Both the position numbers and the translations under genes were made by a program. 64,000 bases of DNA from a virus. Shown in pieces: positions 8,174 to 16,800 of the stretch. Position 1 is the stretch's first letter. Each line of letters opens with the position of its first letter. Below the pieces are notes generated by a model that worked only from the letters and a program-made list of their open reading frames with translations, was not told the origin of the DNA and searched no databases. The DNA is taken from the IMG/VR virus record IMGVR_UViG_3300028666_000024, positions 64,001 through 128,000 of that record. One strand, 5' to 3'.

Positions 8174-9757
8174 TTAATAGTCAAAGAAAACAGCATCATT
8201 ATAATTCTCGTCTTCTTCTTTATCTTTCTTTTCAATATTTTCATCAAACACAGAATCCTCATCAAAATCATCAAGATATTCATTTGTCTTAGTATAAAAT
8301 AATCCCCAATTGAGAGAAGTAACACAATCATCAAATGCATTCCTTTTTGATCCTTTTGCTGCGTATCTTCCTATTCCAACCTCCTCATACTGTGAAAGTT
8401 CTGTAATTGTGTCTTTATCATAAATCTTTAACCATCCCTTTTCGATATATCTCTTGAGGAGTGTGTTTGCTTCTGCCTTTGTCATTGGTCCCGAACGAAC
8501 TCCCAATCCTCCCTTGTTGTATCTTTTACCATCAATACCAATAGGTTGATAGGTAATGATTCCTTCCCACTCATATTCGATCCAAAGCATTGTCAAAACT
8601 ATTCCTCCAACATCTGCGTTATTTTCAATCATTGCAGGAGCCATATTATAAAAATTTGAAACATCTATAATAACCTTTGCAAAATCATAAGGAGATATTG
8701 TATTACTTCTGTATACTGCTACCTGTTCTATATCAAGACGACTTTTAATTTTTAGAACCTGAATCACTGAATAGTTTGACTCCTGTTTTCCACCACCTGC
8801 TGCAACATCAACACCAAGAACATACTTAGCATTATCTACAGGATTCTCCCAAATTTTCATCACACCATTCCACTTATAATCAATTGGAGGCATAAACTTC
8901 ATCTTTTCTAAAATATCTTGATCAACCATCGTGTTGTTTGCTCCAACAAAACGACAATCAAACTCCTGCATGAATTGAATTTCACCATATGGAAGAGATT
9001 TTATTGTTCTCTTCTTCCAATCTTCATCCCTTCCCGGAACTTCTGTCCAAAGAATCTTGATTGGATAATAATTATTTTCTCCTCGAACAGCATTAATCCA
9101 TAGATCATAAAACATTTCTTGTCCGTTTGGAGTTGAAAGTATAATAACCTTTGATTTCTTTCCTGAAGATATTGTAGGAATCACAGCACTCATAAAACTC
9201 TTCTGCATATTCTGATCCACGAAAGCAAACTCATCAAGTAACAATGTTGAGAATGATAAACCTCTGACCGCTGTTGAGGATGTTGAAAAGGCATATAATG
9301 AACTTCCATTTTCTAAAATAATATCTTTTTTGTTCCATTCAACTATTCCTTGTTGTAACCACATGGGAAGAGCTTCATAAGCACTTTTAATTTTGTCAAG
9401 AATTTCAACAGAAATCATTTCTTTATTTGCAAGAATTGCCGCTACATGATCTTTGTTGAATAAAATAGTATGAAGTAAATTTAGAGATATCATAGCTGTC
9501 TTACCAATCTGACGTGATGCTAATATGATAACATGTTGTTTGTCCTCCGGAGGTTCTTTACAAACCTTTAGAACTTTCTTTTGATAATCTCTTAAAGGTA
9601 TTAAAATCTTTCCATAATCAATTGTAATGATATAGAAATACTTCTCAGCGAAATAACAAATATCCTCGGCACACTTAACATACTCCTCAAGCATTTCTTT
9701 TGTATAAGTTACTTCCTGACCCTTACCCCTCAACTTCTTATTACCCATGAACGCCAT
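8174..9757 (-). CDS. gp17: Terminase large subunit gp17
   Basis: 527 residues, shorter than T4 gp17. An adenine-binding N-terminal segment (RDYQKKVLK) leads to Walker A SRQIGKT at 81-87 and Walker B LLLDEFAF at 172-179, with the catalytic Glu after the Asp, then motif III ILSTPNGQ. The C-terminal RNase-H-like nuclease begins at LGVDVAAGGGKQESNYSVIQV (first acidic residue), with further acidic residues near MIENNADVGG and NAFDDCVTSL. This motor pumps DNA into the prohead through the portal. Unlike T4, it is separated from the small subunit by three genes. Confidence 0.95.
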   Translation of the reverse strand: MAFMGNKKLRGKGQEVTYTKEMLEEYVKCAEDICYFAEKYFYIITIDYGKILIPLRDYQKKVLKVCKEPPEDKQHVIILASRQIGKTAMISLNLLHTILFNKDHVAAILANKEMISVEILDKIKSAYEALPMWLQQGIVEWNKKDIILENGSSLYAFSTSSTAVRGLSFSTLLLDEFAFVDQNMQKSFMSAVIPTISSGKKSKVIILSTPNGQEMFYDLWINAVRGENNYYPIKILWTEVPGRDEDWKKRTIKSLPYGEIQFMQEFDCRFVGANNTMVDQDILEKMKFMPPIDYKWNGVMKIWENPVDNAKYVLGVDVAAGGGKQESNYSVIQVLKIKSRLDIEQVAVYRSNTISPYDFAKVIIDVSNFYNMAPAMIENNADVGGIVLTMLWIEYEWEGIITYQPIGIDGKRYNKGGLGVRSGPMTKAEANTLLKRYIEKGWLKIYDKDTITELSQYEEVGIGRYAAKGSKRNAFDDCVTSLNWGLFYTKTNEYLDDFDEDSVFDENIEKKDKEEDENYNDAVFFDY

Positions 9758-9768
9758 TAGTTTATCCT

Positions 9769-11010
9769 TTAATTAAGAATTATATCCACTTCAACTTTAC
9801 ACTTACTTCTAATAATTTTTTTTATTTTATCTATGAGAATATTCTTTTTGAATATATTCATTCCATGTGGAAACAACCAATTATCTTGAGCAAAGAAATA
9901 TCTTCCAACATATTCTGGTAACTCTGATTCATCTGTAATTTCTTCGATTGAGTTGTGTGTGCAATCAAAATCTATTCCAACTTTTTTTGGACATCCTTTC
10001 AAATCTTTTAAAAGATTTCCACTACATCTGAAACTTCCTGCAACAGAGTGAGGACATCCTTCTAATGTTGTTAGTCCTAAATCTGCACAAGTAAAATTAC
10101 CATCAACCTTTTTAAATTTAATTATTAATTTTCCATCTCTTGCAAAATTTTCGTCTAGATAAACACTCTCTTTAGAATCATATGTTCCATCAGGATTCTT
10201 AGTAAATTTTTTAAACAATTTCTCAGTTATTTCTTCTTCACTCATAGGTTTAAATATTTCTGCTTCCTTTTTAAGTATTCCTAAGTAATTTAAAAGATTA
10301 TTTTTGATATATATAGGACTATCATCTGCAATTGAAAATTTATTTTTGAGATATATATTATTATCATTTGCATTAAACCATTCTATTATTTCATAATTTG
10401 GATAAATTGCTACTGCTATCTTTTGAAAATACTTCTTAACAGATTCACTACTTTTATCTTCATGTCTATCTGTAAAATTATTTTTTAAATCCTCAATATC
10501 CTTTATCATTATAAAATAAAATGCTACCCCTCGGTTTGTATATTCGTCAAAATAATTTGAACTCTTTGCGCTGATACACCACTTGGTATTTGCTCCATAT
10601 ATCTGTGCAGCTTCCTTTGTAAGAATTTTAAAAATTTGACACTTTTCATTTTCAAATACTTTTAAAGCACCTTTAGTCTTTAAAACACTTTGTACTTCAT
10701 TTTTAGAAGGAGGAAGACTATCTAAGGCCTTTTTCAATCCTCTTAGAAAATATTTATTAATATCTTTCTCTTTAAGTCTATTTAAATTCTTTTCAAATTT
10801 TTCTAATAATTCAACAACTTCGTCTGTATACTCAAAGGCTCTGTGCATAATATCTGTACTGTTCTTTATAAGAAACTTTACAAACTTTGATTTATTTTGA
10901 AGTCTGCTGTTAATATCTCTTATAGTTATTTTAGCAATATCAGTAAGATTACTCTTTTCAAGTTCATCTTCTATCTTAGATTCTATCAAATAAAAACTTT
11001 TAAAGTTCAA
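9769..11010 (-). CDS. Putative packaged protein: targeting-like N-terminus, TKWC domain and LRR-like repeats (413 aa)
   Basis: Begins MNFKSFYLIESKI (L8-I9-E10 possible cleavage site). Around residues 130-165 is GANTKWCISA followed by a Tyr-rich stretch and AFYFIMI, a domain seen in many phage proteins of unknown function. The C-terminal part has GCP-x-x-V-x-G-x-F-x-C repeats (LTTLEGCPHSVAGSFRCS, LKDLKGCPKKVGIDFDCT), a short leucine-rich-like solenoid usually associated with binding. It overlaps the next upstream gene by eleven bases. The function is unknown. An ejected effector is one possibility. Confidence 0.75.
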   Translation of the reverse strand: MNFKSFYLIESKIEDELEKSNLTDIAKITIRDINSRLQNKSKFVKFLIKNSTDIMHRAFEYTDEVVELLEKFEKNLNRLKEKDINKYFLRGLKKALDSLPPSKNEVQSVLKTKGALKVFENEKCQIFKILTKEAAQIYGANTKWCISAKSSNYFDEYTNRGVAFYFIMIKDIEDLKNNFTDRHEDKSSESVKKYFQKIAVAIYPNYEIIEWFNANDNNIYLKNKFSIADDSPIYIKNNLLNYLGILKKEAEIFKPMSEEEITEKLFKKFTKNPDGTYDSKESVYLDENFARDGKLIIKFKKVDGNFTCADLGLTTLEGCPHSVAGSFRCSGNLLKDLKGCPKKVGIDFDCTHNSIEEITDESELPEYVGRYFFAQDNWLFPHGMNIFKKNILIDKIKKIIRSKCKVEVDIILN

Positions 11011-11836
11011 TTTTAAACTCCTTTTGAAATTCTTGCCAAACTAAATATAAACGACTTATCAACTTTTTTAAACCTTTTGAATTATTTTTTCTCAAATGTT
11101 CTTTATATTCAAACTTTAAAAAATGTTCTATAAAAATCTTTTGAAACGCTATAAAATTTGTTAAATACTTTTTTAATGCAATCTTGTTTTCTTTTTCACA
11201 ATTCAATAAAAATTCCTGTATTTGATATAAAGCTTGATTCCAATGAGAGTTTTTTTCTGTTCCTGAATCATAATATTTTTTTAGTCTTAGACTTTTATTC
11301 TGCAACTCTGTAGTAGTTATTTTTTTATTTTTAATAATAGAAAATTTAAATTTTATATCATCCAGATAATGATTAACTTCATGAGCTACTGTTCCCCATC
11401 CAATCCTAGTAATCTCATCCCATATCTTATAACCGTCCCATTCAACAAATGAGTTATTAAGAATATAAAACGTTATTTCATATTCTACACCGATAAAATT
11501 TTGAAGTAATGAAATAGGAATTTTATTTATTTGTTCTTTAATATTTGTATATGATGCTAATGCTCCTACTTCTCTACCATCTATTTCACTTTTAAATTTT
11601 AGAAATAATCCTTTATATTCAGGATCAAGTATTCCAACATCAATCTTATATGTATTAAAACAATCTCTATATACTCCACCATATGTGAAGAATAAATCCT
11701 CTTCAATAAGTTTTAAACTACCATTTTTATAAGAAGCAAAAGAAATCCACTTTCTAACCTTTTCAACAAAGATTTTAACTTCTTTTGCTCTTTCTAAATC
11801 TTCTCTTTCTAAGAAATAAAATTGTTTGAAATTCAT
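11000..11836 (-). CDS. Putative packaged metallopeptidase-like protein with targeting-like N-terminus (278 aa)
   Basis: Starts MNFKQFYFLEREDLERAKE, the shared peptide, though the cleavage site fits less well (F8-L9-E10). Residues 150-159 read VAHEVNHYLD, an HExxH zincin motif (H152, E153, H156). The third zinc ligand is not certain; candidates lie in the helical C-terminus (for example SHWNQALYQIQE). The C-terminal 80 residues are Lys/Phe/Leu-rich helices. It lies between terminase subunits with the 413-aa gene. Peptidase activity and packaging are both inferred from motifs. Confidence 0.75.
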   Translation of the reverse strand: MNFKQFYFLEREDLERAKEVKIFVEKVRKWISFASYKNGSLKLIEEDLFFTYGGVYRDCFNTYKIDVGILDPEYKGLFLKFKSEIDGREVGALASYTNIKEQINKIPISLLQNFIGVEYEITFYILNNSFVEWDGYKIWDEITRIGWGTVAHEVNHYLDDIKFKFSIIKNKKITTTELQNKSLRLKKYYDSGTEKNSHWNQALYQIQEFLLNCEKENKIALKKYLTNFIAFQKIFIEHFLKFEYKEHLRKNNSKGLKKLISRLYLVWQEFQKEFKIEL

Positions 11837-11838
11837 AA

Positions 11839-12177
11839 TTAAATCTCTCCCAATACAACAAGCAAATCCAACGCAGCATTAACATTTGTAACTCCCTCTT
11901 TCTCAAGATTGGGAGAGTCAACTGATCGTGCAACATACAATCCTTCATGAATTCTATATACAACACCAAACTCATTCTTTCCTTCTATATTTGTGAAGAA
12001 TACTCTCCAAATCTCACCTTCACTAACAGACTCAAACTCAATACGAATATCACTTCCCTCAATCTTGTAAACTTTATCCTTCTGAATCTCTTCAAAAGCA
12101 ACAGTCTCTTCCAAAGGAATTTTATAAGTTTGATAACGATTTTTCAATGATTTTAATGTTATATAATCTTTGAGCAT
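11839..12177 (-). CDS. Hypothetical late protein (112 aa)
   Basis: Mostly beta-strand and acidic (DKVYKIEGSDIRIEFESV, GEIWRVFFTNIEGKNEFGVVYRIHEG), with a hydrophobic C-terminus (NAALDLLVVLGEI). Its ATG overlaps the stop of the small terminase gene by one base, and its end is three bases from the next gene, so it is translationally coupled in the terminase operon. No family is recognised. Confidence 0.75.
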   Translation of the reverse strand: MLKDYITLKSLKNRYQTYKIPLEETVAFEEIQKDKVYKIEGSDIRIEFESVSEGEIWRVFFTNIEGKNEFGVVYRIHEGLYVARSVDSPNLEKEGVTNVNAALDLLVVLGEI

Positions 12178-12710
12178 TACTTTCTATCCTCCACAGTGAA
12201 TGTAGCATCAATTGCTGTCATTGTAGAATTATCTCTTGCTTTGTTCACCAAATCTAAAAGTTGAGATGCATTCATGGTTATCTTTCCACCATCAGGAATA
12301 TCTTTAACTGAATTTATTTTGTTCAAATCCATCTTTGCTTTGAAAATTGCTTGGTCAAGTTCTCGAAGTTCTTTATAAGCTTCAGTAAGAGTTTTTACAA
12401 GTTCACCATAAACTTTGTGAGAATATGCCTTGGTTCCTATTCTAATATCAGCTTCAAGTTTCTCCATGACAAGTTCAGTCTTTATAATCATATTTTTCAA
12501 ACCTTCACGAAGTTCTACTTGGTCTTCAAAAATTTCAACACCTGTTGTCTTTAATGCAATAACTTCATTCTTCTGTCTTGTCAAACTTTCAAAAGTATTC
12601 AAAAGAGTTAAGGAAGTCTCTTGAACATTTTCTTCAGGAACAAATGATGTATCTAATTTTTGAGAAATTTTTTCTAATGAATCAAAAACTTTCTCGTTCG
12701 ATTCTGGCAT
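12177..12710 (-). CDS. gp16: Terminase small subunit gp16-like
   Basis: 177 residues, close to T4 gp16 size. It has a long central helical segment (about residues 65-140: GLKNMIIKTELVMEKL, YGELVKTLTEAYKELRELD) matching the coiled-coil oligomerisation core of gp16-type small terminases, and a C-terminal tail (ITMNASQLLDLVNKA). It would form a ring that regulates gp17 and recognises DNA. Late promoter 23 bases upstream. Identification rests on pattern and neighbourhood, not on a unique motif. Confidence 0.7.
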   Translation of the reverse strand: MPESNEKVFDSLEKISQKLDTSFVPEENVQETSLTLLNTFESLTRQKNEVIALKTTGVEIFEDQVELREGLKNMIIKTELVMEKLEADIRIGTKAYSHKVYGELVKTLTEAYKELRELDQAIFKAKMDLNKINSVKDIPDGGKITMNASQLLDLVNKARDNSTMTAIDATFTVEDRK

Positions 12711-12732
12711 TATAATCCTCCTATTATCTAAT

Positions 12733-12740
12733 TATTTATA
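12733..12740 (-). promoter_or_regulatory. T4-type late promoter (terminase operon)
   Basis: TATAAATAATT on the minus strand, 23 bases before the gp16 start, back-to-back with the early promoter at 12755. Confidence 0.65.
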
Positions 12741-12754
12741 ATTTTGGATTTTAT

Positions 12755-12783
12755 TTGCAATTTATCCCGGCATAGATTATATT
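12755..12783 (+). promoter_or_regulatory. Early promoter, CCGGCATG-spacer class (distal)
   Basis: TTGCAA, 17-base spacer (tttatcccggcatagat), TATATT. It is the first of two tandem promoters before the 118-aa gene. Confidence 0.75.
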
Positions 12784-12841
12784 TATTACAGAACTTCAAT
12801 ATGCAGAGATTCTTCCTGAAGGGAACCATTTAAAATAGTTC

Positions 12842-12870
12842 TTGCTTTTTATTCTGGCATGTTGTATATT
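12842..12870 (+). promoter_or_regulatory. Early promoter, CCGGCATG-spacer class (proximal)
   Basis: TTGCTT, 17-base spacer (tttattctggcatgttg), TATATT, 53 bases before the ATG at 12924. Between this and the ATG is CATAAATA (12898-12905), a near match to the late promoter, so late expression is also possible. Confidence 0.7.
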
Positions 12871-12923
12871 ATTCATGAAAGAGATTTAAAATAAATTCAT
12901 AAATATTTTAAAAGGAGATTCAA

Positions 12924-13280
12924 ATGCCGTGCGATTCAGTCATAACAGTCAAAATGTCCGAGAAGGTTAATTACGAAATCTTTCAGGCCGAAGCTGCTGC
13001 AAAGGCTATGGGAATGGATGTTGTTAAACGGGGAAATTCCCTCTACATCACTCATAACGGTGTAAGTATGGTTCTCCGGGATGGAACTCTATCGGCAGAA
13101 GTTCAGTCTTACAATTATTCTGACAGAAAGAAGGAAGAGGAAAAGATTCAGGAAGTTCGAAAAAAACTCAACCTCGGATATCAGCAAAAGAACGTCGAAA
13201 AAGATATGCTCAGAAACGGATTCCGGCCTCTCTCTGCACCCCAAGGACCGACTATGAAGGTTGAATGGGTGAGAATCTAA
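12924..13280 (+). CDS. Hypothetical early protein (118 aa)
   Basis: Begins MPCDSVITVKMSEKVN and has a compact alpha/beta N-terminal part (AAAKAMGMDVVKRGNSLYITHNGVSMVL) that resembles small phage proteins of the DUF1257 sort, although I cannot confirm this. The C-terminus is charged and helical. Strong AAGGAG site. It ends two bases before the phosphatase gene and shares its two promoters, so the pair forms one early operon. Confidence 0.8.
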   Translation: MPCDSVITVKMSEKVNYEIFQAEAAAKAMGMDVVKRGNSLYITHNGVSMVLRDGTLSAEVQSYNYSDRKKEEEKIQEVRKKLNLGYQQKNVEKDMLRNGFRPLSAPQGPTMKVEWVRI

Positions 13281-13282
13281 TC

Positions 13283-13873
13283 ATGCCTTATACCGTGACA
13301 TTTATCTGCACAGGAAACACTTGCAGAAGCGCTATGGGTGAAGCAATAACCAAATCACTACTGCTTCCATATAAGAATATCAAGGTTGATTCTTGTGGTA
13401 TTCAAACTACCACAGGAACCCCTGCCTCTGTTAATTCTAAAATTGTTAGCAAACAAAACGGTATTGATCTTAACAAACATCGTTCCCGGAAGATGACTTA
13501 CAAAATCCTTCAGAACTCAAACTTGATTCTTTGTATGGAAGATTTACATATGGATAGAATTATATCTCTCTATCCTGAATTCAAAGACAAAATCTTCAGA
13601 CTGAAAAGTTGGATGAAAGTTTCAAAACCTACTAACGGCAATAAAAAAATTCAACACCCTACAGTGAAAACAAATAAGTCTTTCGATTCATATTACGATA
13701 AAGATATATGGAACTCTTTTTTTGGTGATTATGATGAAGAAAATTATGCTGACAACATTCCAGATCCTTATGGCGGCAACCTCAAAGAATATGAGATGAC
13801 CTTCAAAGAGATATATCAGGAAGTAAAAAGAGTAGTTCCTTTTATCATTGCTGCTGCTAATAAAGGTTCTTAA
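13283..13873 (+). CDS. Low-molecular-weight protein tyrosine phosphatase-like enzyme (196 aa)
   Basis: N-terminal signature C9-TGNTC-R15-S is the C-x5-R phosphate-binding loop of the LMW-PTP/arsenate reductase fold. It is followed by VDSCGIQT, GTPASVNSKI and NLILCMEDLHMDRI in family order, and a C-terminal DPYGG carrying the general-acid Asp. An insert of about 40 residues precedes the DPYGG. I chose the ATG at 13283, next to the upstream stop and with a GGGTGAG site, over an earlier in-frame codon at 13265. It would dephosphorylate host tyrosine phosphoproteins. The gene's end overlaps the convergent giant gene by 17 bases. Confidence 0.85.
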   Translation: MPYTVTFICTGNTCRSAMGEAITKSLLLPYKNIKVDSCGIQTTTGTPASVNSKIVSKQNGIDLNKHRSRKMTYKILQNSNLILCMEDLHMDRIISLYPEFKDKIFRLKSWMKVSKPTNGNKKIQHPTVKTNKSFDSYYDKDIWNSFFGDYDEENYADNIPDPYGGNLKEYEMTFKEIYQEVKRVVPFIIAAANKGS

Positions 13874-16800
13874 GAAATTCAACTTCAAAACCAATTGGAT
13901 AGTTTTGAATTGTAGCTATATCTCCATGTAGAGCCGTTATATCTCCTGTCTCTCCTATGAATGATGTTACTCCTTCAATATTTGGGCCAATAATTCTAAC
14001 ATTATCACCAATTTTAAAATTTTCTTTCTTCTTTTCCCCGGTTTTATTTTCAATTTTTTTAGAATCTTCCTCTTTAGAACTTCCTTCTTTGTTAATTAAT
14101 TTTAAACACTTATATGTATCAGAAAATATATTAAAACCATGATAAGGTTTTGTTATTGATGAATATTGATGAAATAATTTATTTTCATCGTCCCATTCAA
14201 TAGTCATATACATTTCCTGAATTTTCTTAACTGTTCCTTTCATTCCTATATTAAAAACTATACCACTTTCGATAAAATCTTTTATGACTTCTATTCTATC
14301 ACCAATTTTAAAATTTTCTTTCTTCTTTTCCCCGGTTTTATTTTCAATTTTTTTTTCAATTTTTTTAATCTTATCATATCCAATATATCCACTCATAGAA
14401 GATACCCAATCTACCCAACACACAGTAGAGTAGACGCTTATAATAACTCCGGTATCTCCTCTTTTTACACTTCCAATTGTTTTAATACATTCAACAAAAT
14501 CACCACTTTTAAACTTTCTTTCTTCCTTCTTTTCAACAGGAATATCTTCATCTTTGATTAATTCTAAACTTTTACCATAATAACTACCGTACTCATCAAA
14601 ATAATCATTTGTATCTAAACTACGTTTTAATTTATATAGACCAATAGTATATATTTTTCTGCCGACAGAGGTGGAAGGTATTGTTTGTATTTTCCCCCAT
14701 TTGCCGAGATAATCATCCTTCGTATTATAAATATTATTACCTATAATATTTACTTTATCACCAATTTTAAACTTCTCTTTTAATTTTAAAGAATCATCAA
14801 GTCTTAGAAATCCTAATCCGAAATATGGTGCTGATATTAGTGACATTTTTCTTAAATTTTTATCAGCAACATTAGCAACTTTCTTATTCCAACTAACAGT
14901 TATTAAATTTTTTGAACCAGTAGAGTCAGCGGTACGAACTATTCCAGTTTCACCTTTTTTATACACAAAACCATTCTTTATAAAATCTTTCATAACCTCT
15001 ATGGTGTCTCCAACCTCAATACCTATTGGAAATTTGTAAGATGAATCTATAGGTATACGTGTATCTTTTTTCTTTCCTTCCTGATTCTTTTCAACTTTTT
15101 TAACCTGAGTAGGATAAAATGTGGAAGTTTTTGTTTTTTCCTTATTCCACACTTCATAATTTGTAAATTTACCATTAGTGCTATAAACCTCTTTTACTTC
15201 ATATTCTTCGCCTACTTTATATGAGTTCCTAGTAGTGTGAAGAATTTTAACAGTATCCCCTGCCTTTATACCCTTTTCTAATTCATTTCCAATTACTTTT
15301 AAACTTTCCTTTGGAAATAATTTTAAAACTGCGCTCGTTAAAGTAACCTGATAAAGATTCTTATCCAGAAATATTAAACCTACTCTACCCTCACCACCAA
15401 TATATAAGGTATTATCTTTATCGTCAGGCCCTACAATTTGAACAAAATCACCAATTTTTATTTTTTTAGAATCTTCCTCTTCATCTTTGATTTTTTCTAT
15501 ACTGTTCTTTGGAAAAAGATAAGAATGAGGATTATCACCTACTACTACCCAATAAGTATCGGAATGAGGATAATCACTATAATTTTCAATTGTTCCTATC
15601 TCTCCTATTTTATCTATACCTGAAACAGTTTTTCCAATTATCTTAACTTTATCACCTATTTTAAAAGTTTTCGAATTCTCTTCAGAAGACTTTTTAACAA
15701 TTTTAAAATATTCAGGAGTTAAGAAATTTACACCAATAACAAAGTTTTTTGAACCATCAGTCCATACTTCTTTATCCCACTCAATCTCTATTCCTGAACC
15801 TTGATTACTACCCATATAAATAATTTTTGCTTGCTCACCTACACGAAAGGTTTTACTATCTTCTGTGAATTTTTTTACAACTTCAATTATATCACCTATT
15901 TTTAGGGTTATATCTCCAAACTTAAAACCATGCATATTTCCATCATAATCTTTCTTTTCTTCAAACGGTTTATCTGTCTTCTTAACATCATTAAAACCAT
16001 ACCAATTTTCAAGTTTATATGTATACATAATCTTATATGGTAATTTTCTATCTTGCATATCAACCTTAATAATTTTACAGATGTCTCCTTTATGTCCATC
16101 TTTTGTTGTTACAATTTCTACAACATCTCCAACCTTTAAAGCATTTGCAAAAACATTTGAAAATTTTCCCTTCTTAACAACTTGTAAATTTTCTTTTTTA
16201 AGAAGGACAGAAGATTTTTTATCTAAAGTGTAAATTTTAATAAATTCTTCATCAACATATTTAACCTCAGAAATAGAATCAACCATTTTTTGTGCTTCAT
16301 TATTAAGTTCTGGTGCTGACTTGATATAGACATAATCACCCTTCATAATCTCACCATCAAGATCTGCAAGAAGTTTATTTCGAAGATTTATCATACTCTT
16401 TAAAATAACAGGTTGTTCTTGAGTTTTATAAATTTTTAAAGCAGAGTCAAGAATTTTTTCTATTTTTATCTTTTTATTTTTATATAAACTTTCTATAGAT
16501 TTACAACACAACATTTGATGACCGTTAAAACTTTTTGTAGTTTTTATTAGTTTATCTAAATAATCTCCTTTTTTTGTTTTACCATTTTTAATAAAATATT
16601 TTACACAACTTATTATTATTTTTGTTTTATTTTTAACTTCTTTTGAATTTTCTGGATTATTTAACATATCTTCAGCAATATAAAGAAAAACTTTGTATGC
16701 ATTTATCTCTGTTAATGCGCTGAAAATAAACCATATTGAATCTGATTTACTAGCACAATTTTTTGCTAATGTTTCTAAATCAAGTGGTAATTTTGCACCA

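Noticed and set aside
12683-12714. TTCTGGCAT followed by TATAAT on the plus strand at the gp16 start
   Set aside because: The -10 and spacer look right, but the -35 position reads ACTTTC, and two better promoters lie within 160 bases.
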